Below, piece by piece: positions 51,946-60,694 of a DNA stretch of 64,000 nt (positions are counted from its first letter, which is position 1; the number at the start of each line of letters is the position of its first letter). The translations under genes were made by a program, and so were the position numbers. This DNA comes from Caulobacter hibisci (GTDB taxonomy: Bacteria; Pseudomonadota; Alphaproteobacteria; Caulobacterales; Caulobacteraceae). The stretch is from contig NZ_JADWOX010000022.1 in assembly GCF_016135805.1 (NCBI RefSeq), forward strand, positions 1 through 64,000, given 5' to 3'. The notes below the pieces were generated by a model. That model made no database searches. It had not been told where the DNA came from and was given only the letters and a program-made list of their open reading frames with translations.

Positions 51946-53574
51946 GTGAGCTCGATGCACGACCGCCCCGCCGACGTCTTGAACGTTTCGACCCAATCCC
52001 TGCTCGGCCTGCTCGACGCGGCCCACGAGCCGATCCTGGTGCGCGACCTGGAGGGGCGGATCCTGTTCTGGAACCAGGGCTGCGAGGCGCTGTACGGCCA
52101 TAGCCGCGAGGTCGCCCATCACGCCAAGGCGCCGGAGCTGCTGGCCACGGTCTTTCCCGCGCCGCTGGAGGAGATCACCGCCCGGCTGGTGGCCGAGGGG
52201 CAGTGGCGGGGCGAGGTGACCCGGCGGCTGGCCGACGGCCGCGAGGCGGTGATCGACCTGCGCTGGTCGCTGCGCCGCGACGCCGCCGGCGGGGCCGCGC
52301 AGGTGCTGGAGACCGGTCGCGACGTCACCGCCGCCCGCAAGGCCGAGGAGGCCCTGAGGCGCAGCGAGTACCGCTTCCGCAACGTCTTCCACGCCATGAG
52401 CGTGTCGTTCTGGGAGCTGGATTTCTCGGCCCTGGCCGGGATGTTCGGGGCCCTACGCGCCAAGGGCGTCACCAGCCTGCGGGCCCACATCGCCGAGAAC
52501 CCGGGGTTCGTGCGCGAGATGATGCAGGCCAGCCAGGTGGTCGACGTCAACGAGAAGTCGCTGCAGCTGTTCGAGGCCACGCGCGAGCAACTGATCGGTC
52601 CGGTCGATCGGTTCTGGCCGCCGAGCAGCGAGCACGTCTTCGCCGCCAGCGTCATCGCCGCCCTGGAGAAGAAGCCCCATTACGAAAGCGAGGCGCGGTT
52701 TCGCACCTATGACGGCCGCGAGTTCGACGGCCTGTTCACCTGCTGCTATCCGCGCGAATACCTGCCGCAGGGCGCGACCCTGGTGGGCGTCATCGACATC
52801 ACCGACCGCCTGCGCGCCCAGGAGGACCTGCAAAGGGTGCAGGCCGAGCTGGCCCATGCGGCCAGGATCTCGACCCTGGGCGAACTGACCGCGTCGATCG
52901 CCCACGAGGTCAACCAGCCGCTGTCGGCCATCGTCACCAACGGCGAGGCGGGGCTGCGCTGGCTGAGGCGCGAGACGCCGGACCTTGAGGAGGTGCGCCA
53001 GGCCTTCGACCGGATGATCGGCGAGGCCAACCGCGCCTCGGGCGTGATCGGCCGCATCCGCACCATGGCGGTCAAAGGCGAGCCGGAGACCGACCGACTG
53101 GCCTTGGCGCCGCTGGTCGAGGACGCGGTGCTGCTGGTGCGGCGCGAGCTGACCACGCACGGCGTGGCGTTGCGGGTGCAGGTTCCGGCCGACCTGCCGG
53201 AGGTCGAGGGCGACCGGGTCCAGCTGCAGCAGGTGCTGGTCAACCTGATGGTCAACGCCGTGCAGGCGATGGCCGAGGTGGACGAGCGGGTGCTGACCGT
53301 GCGCGGCGAGGTCGAAAGCAAGGGCGAGGGTGAGGACGACACGGTGGTGCTGGCGGTGTCCGACACCGGGCCGGGCGTTGCGCCGGAGCGGGCTTCGCAG
53401 CTGTTCAACGCCTTCTACACCACCAAGTCCGACGGCATGGGCATGGGGCTGTCGATCTGCAAGACGATCGCCCAGGCCCATGGCGGGGAGATCGTCGTCA
53501 CCTCGTGGCCGGGGGAGGGGGCGACCTTTCGGCTGGAACTGCCGCGCGCGGGCGATCCGCAAGGGGACGATTGA
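51946..53574 (+). CDS. Soluble PAS-domain sensor histidine kinase
   Basis: The start is GTG 51946 or ATG 51955 (MSSMHDRPADVLNVSTQSLL). The 542-residue protein has PAS1 at about 15-125 (HEPILVRDLEGRILFWNQGC), a second sensor module (about 140-285), HisKA with H320 (LTASIAHEVNQPLSAIVTNG) and HATPase_c (NLMVNAVQAMAEV, DTGPGV, MGMGLSICKTIAQAHGG). There is no transmembrane segment, so the signal is cytoplasmic. It is divergent from the FixJ-like regulator at 57 bp. Confidence 0.92.
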   Translation: MSSMHDRPADVLNVSTQSLLGLLDAAHEPILVRDLEGRILFWNQGCEALYGHSREVAHHAKAPELLATVFPAPLEEITARLVAEGQWRGEVTRRLADGREAVIDLRWSLRRDAAGGAAQVLETGRDVTAARKAEEALRRSEYRFRNVFHAMSVSFWELDFSALAGMFGALRAKGVTSLRAHIAENPGFVREMMQASQVVDVNEKSLQLFEATREQLIGPVDRFWPPSSEHVFAASVIAALEKKPHYESEARFRTYDGREFDGLFTCCYPREYLPQGATLVGVIDITDRLRAQEDLQRVQAELAHAARISTLGELTASIAHEVNQPLSAIVTNGEAGLRWLRRETPDLEEVRQAFDRMIGEANRASGVIGRIRTMAVKGEPETDRLALAPLVEDAVLLVRRELTTHGVALRVQVPADLPEVEGDRVQLQQVLVNLMVNAVQAMAEVDERVLTVRGEVESKGEGEDDTVVLAVSDTGPGVAPERASQLFNAFYTTKSDGMGMGLSICKTIAQAHGGEIVVTSWPGEGATFRLELPRAGDPQGDD

Positions 53575-53701
53575 TGAATTTGCCTCATCAGCTCGTGCAA
53601 AGCTGAGCGGCTAATTTTACGGTCGCGCGCGCGCTAGTTTGGCTTGGCGAGGCCCCGCGCGGGTCTCCTCCTCCCCCAAAGCCAATCGGAATATCCTGCA
53701 C

Positions 53702-54757
53702 ATGGCCATCAAAGCCTATGGCGCCTTCGCCGCCGACAAGCCGCTGGAAGCGATGGACATCACGCGCCGCGCCGTCGGCGCGCACGACGTCCAGATCGAG
53801 ATCGCCTATTGCGGCGTCTGCCACTCCGACCTGCACACCGTGCGCTCGGAATGGGCCGGCACCCTGTTCCCCTGCGTGCCCGGCCACGAGATCGTCGGCC
53901 GCGTCTCGGCCGTCGGCGGTTCGGTCAGCCGCTTCAAGGAAGGCGACGTGGTCGGCGTCGGCTGCATGGTCGACAGCTGCAAGCACTGCCACTCGTGCGA
54001 CGAGGGCCTGGAGCAGTTCTGCGAGAACGGCTTCGTCGGCACCTATAACGGCCCCACCGAAGACGCCCCCGGCCACACCCTTGGCGGCTACTCGCAGCAG
54101 ATCGTCGTCAATGACGGCTTCGTGCTGAAGATCAGCCACCCCGAGGAACAGCTGGCCGCCGTGGCCCCGCTGCTGTGCGCCGGCATCACCACCTGGTCGC
54201 CGCTGCGCCACTGGAACGTCGGCCCCGGCAAGAAGGTCGGCATCGTCGGCATCGGCGGCCTGGGCCACATGGGCGTCAAGCTGGCCCATGCCCTGGGCGC
54301 GCACGTGGTGGCCTTCACCACCTCGGAAGCCAAGCGCCAGGACGCCCTGGATCTCGGCGCCGACGAGGTCGTGGTGTCGCGCAACGAAGGCGAGATGGCG
54401 GCCCACGCCAATTCGTTCGACTTCATCCTCAACACCGTCTCGGTCAGCCACAGCCTCGACGCCTTCACCGCCCTGCTGAAGCGCGACGGGACTCTGTGCC
54501 TGGTCGGCGTGCCCGAGCACGCCCACCCGAGCCCGGACGTCTCGGCCCTGATCTTCAAGCGCCGGTCGATCGCCGGCTCGCTGATCGGCGGCATCGCCGA
54601 GACCCAGGAGATGCTCGATTTCTGCGCCGAACACGGCATCGTCTCCGACATCGAGATGATCCAGATCCAGGAGATCGAGACCGCCTACGAGCGCATGCAG
54701 AAGAGCGACGTGAAGTACCGCTTCGTGATCGACAGCGCCTCGCTGGCCAAGGGCTGA
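53702..54757 (+). CDS. Zinc-dependent alcohol dehydrogenase (cinnamyl-alcohol/YahK type)
   Basis: The ATG is at 53702; the protein has 351 residues. Catalytic zinc: C/H in EIAYCGVCHSDLHTVRSEWA and PGHEIVGRVSAVGGSV. Structural zinc: four Cys in CMVDSCKHCHSCDEGLEQFC. Rossmann: VGIVGIGGLGHMGVKLAHAL. The type is NADP(H)-preferring, reducing aldehydes. A hairpin at 54764-54792 follows. An AraC-type gene lies downstream on the same strand, but 197 bp apart. Confidence 0.93.
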   Translation: MAIKAYGAFAADKPLEAMDITRRAVGAHDVQIEIAYCGVCHSDLHTVRSEWAGTLFPCVPGHEIVGRVSAVGGSVSRFKEGDVVGVGCMVDSCKHCHSCDEGLEQFCENGFVGTYNGPTEDAPGHTLGGYSQQIVVNDGFVLKISHPEEQLAAVAPLLCAGITTWSPLRHWNVGPGKKVGIVGIGGLGHMGVKLAHALGAHVVAFTTSEAKRQDALDLGADEVVVSRNEGEMAAHANSFDFILNTVSVSHSLDAFTALLKRDGTLCLVGVPEHAHPSPDVSALIFKRRSIAGSLIGGIAETQEMLDFCAEHGIVSDIEMIQIQEIETAYERMQKSDVKYRFVIDSASLAKG

Positions 54758-54763
54758 CGGCAA

Positions 54764-54792
54764 GTCCGCGCGGCCTCTCGGGTCGCGCGGAC
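54764..54792 (+). terminator. Hairpin after the alcohol dehydrogenase
   Basis: GTCCGCGC (54764-54771) pairs with GCGCGGAC (54785-54792), followed by CCCCCTTCC without a clean T tract, so termination may be weak. Confidence 0.4.
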
Positions 54793-54954
54793 CCCCTTCC
54801 AAGTTAGCGATCCCATACCTGGGTATGAGACCGTCAAACCCTGGGACTGCGACGATAAGCGCAGGTGCGATGGCGGCGCGCGTCGCGGTCGAAGAACAAT
54901 GATCCTCGAAAACGAAGGGCCCCTCCAGGGCGCCCGCAGTCAGGGATCGAAACC

Positions 54955-55536
54955 ATGTCCTTCCTCGCCCCCGCCTCCTTTTCCGGAACTGGCTTTTCCG
55001 ACGCCGGCCCCTCGACCGGCCTGCTGGCCGCGCGCGAACTGGCGGGCGAGCCGCGCGGCTTCGCCGATCTGCGCGAGGTGCTGGACGCCCTGGAGCGCTC
55101 GCTGGAGCCGGAGGCCGCCACGGCCCGGGCCCTGGTCGCCAAGGCCTCGGCCATCATCGTCGGCGTCACCGCGCCGCAAGCCGCCCTGGCCACGCAGGGC
55201 GGCCTGGCTCCCTGGCAGGCCCGCAAGCTGCGCAAGCATATCGACGAGAGCCTGGAGGGCGATCTCAGCACCACGGCCCTGGGCGCCCTGGTGGCGCTGA
55301 GCCCCAGCTATTTCGGCCGCGCCTTCAAGGTCACCTTCGGCCAGACGCCGCACGCCTACGTCACCCGCCGCCGGCTGGAAGCGGCCCAGCACATGATGCT
55401 GACCACCCGCGAGCCGCTGAGCCAGATCGCCTATCTCTGCGGCTTCGCCGACCAGTCGCACCTGTGCCGGCTGTTCCGCCGCGCCATGGGCGTCGCGCCT
55501 CAGGCCTGGCGCCGGGCTCACCGCCTGGCGGCTTGA
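54955..55536 (+). CDS. AraC-family transcriptional regulator (short)
   Basis: The ATG at 54955 gives 193 residues (MSFLAPASFSGTGFSDAGPS). The AraC double HTH takes the C-terminal 100 residues: LRKHIDESLEGDLSTTALGA, LVALSPSYFGRAFKVTFGQT, PHAYVTRRRLEAAQHMMLTT, QIAYLCGFADQSHLCRLFRR. The N-terminal 90 residues lack a cupin, so effector sensing, if any, is unusual. It may control the alcohol dehydrogenase upstream or the HisD/SDR genes downstream. Confidence 0.88.
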   Translation: MSFLAPASFSGTGFSDAGPSTGLLAARELAGEPRGFADLREVLDALERSLEPEAATARALVAKASAIIVGVTAPQAALATQGGLAPWQARKLRKHIDESLEGDLSTTALGALVALSPSYFGRAFKVTFGQTPHAYVTRRRLEAAQHMMLTTREPLSQIAYLCGFADQSHLCRLFRRAMGVAPQAWRRAHRLAA

Positions 55537-55632
55537 CCCGCTCTCCACTACGCGACCGTTCCGGCCACACGCCGCGCGTGTCCCGCCGATCCGCGCCACA
55601 CCTCTCCCGGGAGACTTCCAGGAGAGACGGCC

Positions 55633-56958
55633 ATGGCCAAGTGGTTGAAGACCGGCGCTGACGTAACCGCCGTGGCGAACGCGGACCGCGCGGTGCGTGA
55701 GACCGTCGAGGGCATCCTCGCCGACGTGGCGGCCCGGGGCGACGCGGCCGTGCGTGAGCTGTCGGTGAAGTTCGACGGCTGGGACCGCGAGCGCTACCGG
55801 CTCTCCCAGGCCGAGATCCAGGCCTGCATCGACACCCTGTCGGCCCAGGACCTGAAGGACATCGAGTTCGCCCAGACCCAGGTGCGCAACTTCGCCCGCA
55901 TCCAGCGCGACTCGATGAAGGACGTCGAGGTCGAGACCCTGCCGGGCGTGATCCTGGGCCACAAGCACCTGCCGGTGAACGCCGCCGGCTGCTACGTGCC
56001 GGGCGGCAAGTATCCGCTGCTGGCCTCGGCCCACATGTCGGTGCTGACGGCCAAGGTGGCCGGCGTGCCGCGGGTGGTGACCTGCGCCCCGCCGTTCGGC
56101 GGCAAGCCGGCTCCGGCCATCGTCGCCGCCCAAGCCCTGGCCGGCGCCGACGAGATCTACTGCCTGGGCGGGGTGCAGGCCGTGGCGGCCATGGCCCTGG
56201 GCACCGAGACCATCGCGCCGGTCGACATGCTGGTCGGCCCCGGCAACGCCTATGTGGCCGAGGCCAAGCGCCAGCTGTTCGGCCGGGTCGGCATCGACCT
56301 GTTCGCCGGCCCGACCGAGACCCTGGTCATCGCCGACGACACGGTGGACGGCGAGCTGTGCGCCACCGACCTGCTGGGCCAGGCCGAGCACGGCCCCGAC
56401 AGCCCGGCCATCCTGCTGACCACCTCGCGCCAGCTGGCGGAAGACACCATCGCCTGGGTCGAGAAACTGCTGGAGATCCTGCCCACCGCCGCCATCGCCC
56501 GCCGGGCCTGGGAAAGCTTCGGCCAGGTGATCCTCGCCGACAGCGACGACGAGATGGTCGAGATCGCCGACCGCATCGCCTCCGAGCACGTGCAGGTGAT
56601 GACCAGGGACCCGGACTACTTCCTGAAACACATGACCAACTACGGCGCGCTGTTCCTGGGGCCGCGCACCAACGTCTCCTATGGCGACAAGGTCATCGGC
56701 ACCAACCATACCCTGCCGACCAAGCTGGCGGCCCGCTACACGGGCGGCCTGTGGGTGGGCAAGTTCATCAAGACCTGCACCTACCAGAAGGTGTTGACCG
56801 ACGAGGCCAGCGCCCTGGTCGGGGAATACTGCTCGCGCCTGTGCGCCCTGGAAGGCTTCGCCGGTCACGGCGAGCAGGCCAATATCCGCGTGCGCCGCTA
56901 TGGTCATCGCGAGGTGCCCTACGCCGGCGCGGCCGCGCCCGTGCTGGCGGCGGAGTAG
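55633..56958 (+). CDS. HisD-family (histidinol dehydrogenase-like) NAD dehydrogenase
   Basis: The protein has 441 residues, ATG with GGAGAGACGGCC before it. Zinc and catalytic positions of HisD are kept: Gln/His in LLGQAEHGPDSP, Glu-His in IASEHVQVM, Asp in YGDKVIGTNHTLPT, His in GFAGHGEQANIRVRRYGHRE. However it is not in a his operon; it is followed at 3 bp by an SDR. The EGFAGHGEQANIR ending differs from the biosynthetic EGLxAHxxxxxxR form. Family members oxidise other alcohols (e.g. HpsN acting on sulfopropanediol). The substrate here is not determined. Confidence 0.85.
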   Translation: MAKWLKTGADVTAVANADRAVRETVEGILADVAARGDAAVRELSVKFDGWDRERYRLSQAEIQACIDTLSAQDLKDIEFAQTQVRNFARIQRDSMKDVEVETLPGVILGHKHLPVNAAGCYVPGGKYPLLASAHMSVLTAKVAGVPRVVTCAPPFGGKPAPAIVAAQALAGADEIYCLGGVQAVAAMALGTETIAPVDMLVGPGNAYVAEAKRQLFGRVGIDLFAGPTETLVIADDTVDGELCATDLLGQAEHGPDSPAILLTTSRQLAEDTIAWVEKLLEILPTAAIARRAWESFGQVILADSDDEMVEIADRIASEHVQVMTRDPDYFLKHMTNYGALFLGPRTNVSYGDKVIGTNHTLPTKLAARYTGGLWVGKFIKTCTYQKVLTDEASALVGEYCSRLCALEGFAGHGEQANIRVRRYGHREVPYAGAAAPVLAAE

Positions 56959-56961
56959 GGC

Positions 56962-57741
56962 GTGGACCTGCCCCCTCTTGCCTTACCAAGCACGCCGTCG
57001 TTCCGGCTGGACGGCCGCCGGGCCCTGGTCACCGGCGCGGGCCGGGGCATCGGCCTGGCCGCCGCCGCGGCCCTGGCGCAGGCGGGGGCGGCGGTGACGC
57101 TGGTCGCCCGCTCGGCCGACGAGATCGAGGCGGCGGCGCAGGCGATCCGCGAGCAGGGCGGAACGGCGGAAGCCCTGGTGCTGGACGTGAGCGACGTCGA
57201 GGCGGTGAAGGCGGCGTTCGCCGCCCGGCCGGCCTTCGACATCCTGGTGAACAACGCCGGGACCAACCGGCCCAAGCCGTTCGGCGAGGTGACGGTCGAG
57301 GACTACGACGCCGTGCTCGACCTCAATCTGAAGGCGGCCTTCTTCGTCGCCCAGGCCGTGGCGGCGCGGATGGTCGAGGCCGAATGCAAGGGCTCGATCA
57401 TCCACATGACCTCGCAGATGGGCCATGTTGGCGGGCCGCGCCGCAGCCTCTACTGCGCCTCGAAATGGGCGCTGGAGGGCCTGTCCAAGGCCATGGCGCT
57501 GGACCTCGCCCCGCAGGGGATCCGCGTCAACACCATCGCCCCGACCTTCATCGAGACGCCGCTGACCAAGCCCTTCTTCGAGGACAAGGCGTTCCTGGCC
57601 AGCGTGCTGGCCAAGATCAAGCTCGGGCGCCTCGGCCGGGTCGAGGACCTGATGGGGGCGGTGGTGTTCCTGGCCTCCGACGCCTCGGCCCTGATGACGG
57701 GCTCTTCGCTGGTCGTCGACGGCGGCTGGACGGCCGACTAG
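56962..57741 (+). CDS. Short-chain dehydrogenase/reductase
   Basis: GTG start at 56962, 3 bp after the HisD-like stop; the protein has 259 residues. The NAD(P) site is LVTGAGRGIGLAAAAALA, the NAG motif is DILVNNAGTNR, and the catalytic tetrad Ser-Tyr-Lys is in MTSQMGHVGGPRRSLYCASK. It fits an oxidoreductase for a polyol or hydroxy acid. The coupling to the HisD-like enzyme suggests two consecutive oxidations of one compound. Confidence 0.9.
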   Translation: MDLPPLALPSTPSFRLDGRRALVTGAGRGIGLAAAAALAQAGAAVTLVARSADEIEAAAQAIREQGGTAEALVLDVSDVEAVKAAFAARPAFDILVNNAGTNRPKPFGEVTVEDYDAVLDLNLKAAFFVAQAVAARMVEAECKGSIIHMTSQMGHVGGPRRSLYCASKWALEGLSKAMALDLAPQGIRVNTIAPTFIETPLTKPFFEDKAFLASVLAKIKLGRLGRVEDLMGAVVFLASDASALMTGSSLVVDGGWTAD

Positions 57742-57745
57742 ATCG

Positions 57746-58045
57746 CTACTGCAGCGGCGTGACGTTCAGCGCGCGGCCGAACGAGCGCTTCTCGGCCAGG
57801 ATCCGCTCGGCCTTCATCTGGGCCTCGATCTCTGCGGCCACCGCCTTGGCGTCCAGCGTGGCGACATGCTGATTGAGGATGTTGGCCAGTTCCCGCAGCG
57901 TGCGCAGGCTGATGACCAGCCGGGCGACTTCGGCGTTGGTGACCACGCCCTGTTCGATCGGCCCGCTGGGCGTGGCGACCCGGATCATGGCGGTTTCGTC
58001 CGCGAGCGAGACCTCCAGGCGGCTGGCGTAGGTGGCTTGAACCAT
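57746..58045 (-). CDS. Small protein of unknown function (99 aa)
   Basis: ASRLEVSLADETAMIRVATP, then a helical region ISLRTLRELANILNQHVATL and EIEAQMKAERILAEKRS. It is soluble and probably helical after a beta-hairpin. Convergent with the SDR (4-bp gap). No family recognised. Confidence 0.6.
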   Translation of the reverse strand: MVQATYASRLEVSLADETAMIRVATPSGPIEQGVVTNAEVARLVISLRTLRELANILNQHVATLDAKAVAAEIEAQMKAERILAEKRSFGRALNVTPLQ

Positions 58046-58194
58046 TGTGCTGTTTCCCTTGCGTCAGGGGTGACGTTATGACGCATCGGTTGCAAAGCTC
58101 TGAACAAGCGTCGCCATACGCGCAGGAGGTTGCGTCGGTCCCAGGGGGCGGGCTCGACGGACAAAGCCCTCTGGGCTAATCGTCGCTGACCAGC

Positions 58195-58281
58195 GCGGGC
58201 ATGGCGAAACTGGTAGACGCAGCGGACTTAAAATCCGCCCGGAGCAATCCGATGCCGGTTCGACCCCGGCTGCCCGCACCA
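58195..58281 (+). tRNA. tRNA-Leu(TAA)
   Basis: 87-nt class II tRNA with acceptor GCGGGCA/TGCCCGC, long variable arm, anticodon stem GCGGA and loop CTTAAAA (anticodon TAA), T loop GTTCGACCC and encoded CCA. Confidence 0.95.
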
Positions 58282-58450
58282 AACAAAATCAATGGCTTAG
58301 TGCGGGGTTAGCGATATGGAATGGCCCATCTACCCATTTTGTTAGCCTTCCCAGAGTTTTTACACAGATCCGAGCGCGCAGCCTCTGCACTAGGGTTCCG
58401 CTCAGGTCCTGCCTTGGACTCGCCTCCGGTTCAGCCGCAGACTTCATAGT

Positions 58451-58494
58451 ACGGCATTGCCGTTGACACATATACGGCATTGCCGTATATGTGT
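58451..58494 (+). promoter_or_regulatory. Promoter with two overlapping operators for the toxin-antitoxin operon
   Basis: TTGACA (58463-58468), 17-bp spacer, TATATG (58486-58491); the start site would be near 58498, i.e. at the toxin ATG (58499). ACGGCATTGCCGT occurs twice (58451-58463 and 58474-58486) flanking the -35 hexamer. The second lies within a perfect 14-1-14 palindrome (58466-58494) covering the spacer and -10, so binding there would block polymerase. Confidence 0.8.
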
Positions 58495-58498
58495 GTGA

Positions 58499-58843
58499 AT
58501 GGAAACCGTCGTAGAGACACCCGCTTATCTGCGCCAAGCCAAGGTCATCGGCATGACCAAGGCCGAGATGGATGAAGCGGTAGCGATCGTTTCGGTCAAC
58601 CCTCTCGCTGGAGATCTTCTGGTCGGTTCGGGCGGGTGTCGGAAGGTTCGCGTTGGCGGCAAGGGTAAAGGAAAATCAGGAGGCTATCGTGTTGTCACCG
58701 TCATCGGCGGAGGCGACCTCCCCGTATTCATCCTCTGGGTTCTCTCCAAGGGCTCTACCAGCGCCCTGACGAAGGCCCAGACCAATGCTCTTAGCGCGGC
58801 AGTCAAGGACCTCCAGCAGAGCTATTCCACCAAGTCGGCTTAG
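58499..58843 (+). CDS. RelE/HigB-type toxin
   Basis: The protein has 114 residues: METVVETPAYLRQAKVIGMT, VNPLAGDLLVGSGGCRKVRV, GKGKGKSGGYRVVTVIGGGD, LPVFILWVLSKGSTSALTKA. The order (Leu-rich helix, P-x-G-x-x-x-x-G-x-G-x-RK-x-R, then a KGxSGGYRV block and YSK-like end) is that of the HigB/RelE mRNA interferases. It precedes the antitoxin gene by 41 bp, the HigBA order. Initiation is probably leaderless. Confidence 0.85.
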   Translation: METVVETPAYLRQAKVIGMTKAEMDEAVAIVSVNPLAGDLLVGSGGCRKVRVGGKGKGKSGGYRVVTVIGGGDLPVFILWVLSKGSTSALTKAQTNALSAAVKDLQQSYSTKSA

Positions 58844-58884
58844 CCGGCCTACTGCGTTTTCGCCGAACGCAACGGAGACACTCG

Positions 58885-59184
58885 ATGAAAAATGACGACT
58901 TTAACGGGATCATGACGGGCTTGGCCGATGCGAAGGCCTTCGTCGACAATCCTGCATCTGCCGCTGGCTATCGGGTTCACGTGCCTCACGACGTCAATGT
59001 GAAGGCGATCCGCCAGCGTCTGGGGCTCAGCCAAGCGGGCTTTGCCGCTCGGTTCGGCTTTCCACGCGCTACGATCGCGGACTGGGAACAGCAACGGCGG
59101 AAGCCAGAGGCCAGCGCTCGTGTTCTGCTCACGATCATTGATCGCGAACCAGAAGCGGTCGAGCGTGCATTGACCGCCGCCTAA
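58885..59184 (+). CDS. XRE-family antitoxin of the RelE/HigB toxin
   Basis: The protein has 99 residues, ATG preceded by GGAGA. The HTH is in the middle and C-terminal part: VNVKAIRQRLGLSQAGFAAR with FGFPRATIADWEQQRRKPEA. The N-terminal 40 residues are the likely toxin-binding part. It should neutralise the toxin and repress the shared promoter through the two ACGGCATTGCCGT sites. Confidence 0.88.
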   Translation: MKNDDFNGIMTGLADAKAFVDNPASAAGYRVHVPHDVNVKAIRQRLGLSQAGFAARFGFPRATIADWEQQRRKPEASARVLLTIIDREPEAVERALTAA

Positions 59185-59759
59185 CCGTCAGCGGGGGAGA
59201 ACCCGCTCGCTGGCGCTGTGCCCCGCGCGGGCGGTGTGGCCGGTCGTCGTGGCCGACCTTCCCGACAATGAATCTAAACGGCGCCACGGTTCGATCGATC
59301 AGCTCAAACTCCGTGAGGTTGGCCAGCGCCAGACAGCTCGGCCGATCTGGCGCTGGCCCTAGCTCGTTGGTCTAGAGCTCGCCGTTGCGTACATGACGAT
59401 GAACCGACGCCATCGAGCCACCGGTCGAACATTCGTGCCTGGTGACGACGGAACCATGTGCGCCCCCTCGAAAATTACGATTACCGCAATCCTCGCGACC
59501 TAAAGTCGCAATCGCTCCCGCCCGCCTGCCAGCGGTGGGAGCACCGGCCGGCTCCGTCGATCCCCAGAACCGGAGCCGGCCCCCCTCTGCCTCAAGCGCG
59601 GGCATCGGCATAGATGATGTCGGAGACGGCCGCTTTCCGCCGCGCTTGTGCGCCAGCGCACAGATGACAACGGCGAGTCCGGCGAGTTCGGCGTGTCTGT
59701 CCTCCACTCCACAACCCGGATGGACGTCGACCGGTCCGGCCGCTCCACGGTCGGGCCGG
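59185..59759. other. 575-bp region without a recognised gene, with a strong hairpin
   Basis: The only clear element is GGCCAGCGCCAGA (59321-59333) and its perfect complement TCTGGCGCTGGCC (59346-59358), a 13-bp stem with a 12-nt loop. There is no T tract, so it is not a standard terminator. Short frames on both strands show no domain features. Confidence 0.5.
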
Positions 59760-60200
59760 TCACCCTTCGCGGCGAACGCGTCTGCGCCATGCCAGGGCCG
59801 CCAGGCCGATGGCGAAGGCCACGAGTTCGGCGTAGCTCCACAGGTAATAGGCCGAGAAGAAGCCCCACTGCTTGAGCGAGCGGTCCATGGCGAAGGCTAT
59901 GTGGGTCAGGACGATCAGCAGCTGGAAGGCGGCCATGAACAGCAGCCAGACGCGGCGGTCGAAGACGGCCAGGCCGGCCAGCACGCCCAGATAGACCACG
60001 TCGACGGCGAAGATGCCCCACTGGGTGATGCTGTGGTCCTGGATCTCGACGAAGGCCGAGCCAACCCAGGCCAGGATGGTGGCCACCGCGAGGCCGCGCT
60101 CCAGCCGGCCGCCGATCCACAGGGCGACCCCGCAGACGACGAACATGGCGCCCGCCCCGAGCTGGGTCGGCAGGATTGTGAACATGCGGCCCCCGAACAC
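59760..60200 (-). CDS. Small four-helix membrane protein
   Basis: The protein has 146 residues (or 141 from the ATG at 60185). Four hydrophobic segments: about 12-30, 37-52, 60-78, 84-103 plus a fifth weak one (118-140). A conserved-looking feature is RSLKQWGFFSAYYLWSYAEL. No family recognised. The strand and spacing suggest it is followed by nothing on its operon. Confidence 0.6.
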   Translation of the reverse strand: MFGGRMFTILPTQLGAGAMFVVCGVALWIGGRLERGLAVATILAWVGSAFVEIQDHSITQWGIFAVDVVYLGVLAGLAVFDRRVWLLFMAAFQLLIVLTHIAFAMDRSLKQWGFFSAYYLWSYAELVAFAIGLAALAWRRRVRREG

Positions 60201-60254
60201 TGTCCGGGGGCCATCATCGCGACGAATCGTTTCGTCGGAAAGCCGACTGAGTCT

Positions 60255-60599
60255 TCAGGCCGACTTGACGATCTCCAGCTGGCCCGTGCGCGGGGTGTCC
60301 TCCTCGGCCTTGTCGCCGCCGCCGACCAGGGTGACGCGGCGCAGGCCGATCTGGTCCTTGGCGTCGGACAGGGCGCCGTGGGCGGCGATCAGCGAGCGGC
60401 GGACCTCGGCCAGGCCGGAGGCGGCTTCCATGACGTGGTCGACGGCCTGTTGGCCTACCCCGGCGGCGACCCGGGCCTGGAGGCGGGCGCGGGGCATGGC
60501 GGCGATCAGCTCGCCCATGGCGGCCAGCGTGTTGTCGACGGCCTCCTCGGCGGTGAACAGGCGGGTGGCGAGATGCTCGGCGACGATACGGCGGTTCAT
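60255..60599 (-). CDS. Small soluble helical protein of unknown function
   Basis: The protein has 114 residues, ATG with GAGGGG nine bases upstream. Mostly helical (MNRRIVAEHLATRLFTAEEA, AVDNTLAAMGELIAAMPRAR, VDHVMEAASGLAEVRRSLIA), ending in a charged tail. Reminiscent of phasin or granule-associated helical proteins in length and composition, but no signature is present. Confidence 0.65.
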   Translation of the reverse strand: MNRRIVAEHLATRLFTAEEAVDNTLAAMGELIAAMPRARLQARVAAGVGQQAVDHVMEAASGLAEVRRSLIAAHGALSDAKDQIGLRRVTLVGGGDKAEEDTPRTGQLEIVKSA

Positions 60600-60694
60600 G
60601 TGGGGATCCCCTCGAAAGGGTCCGGCGGCCCCGGCAGGCCGCTGCGGACATGAGCGAAGGCGCCGGCCGAGCGCCTTCTTGGGGAAAGGCCGCT

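Noticed and set aside
54764..54792. Strong intrinsic terminator
   Set aside because: Stem is good but the T tract is missing; reported only as a weak candidate.
55633..56958. Biosynthetic histidinol dehydrogenase (hisD)
   Set aside because: No his genes nearby, coupled to an SDR, and C-terminal motif diverged; kept only as HisD-family.
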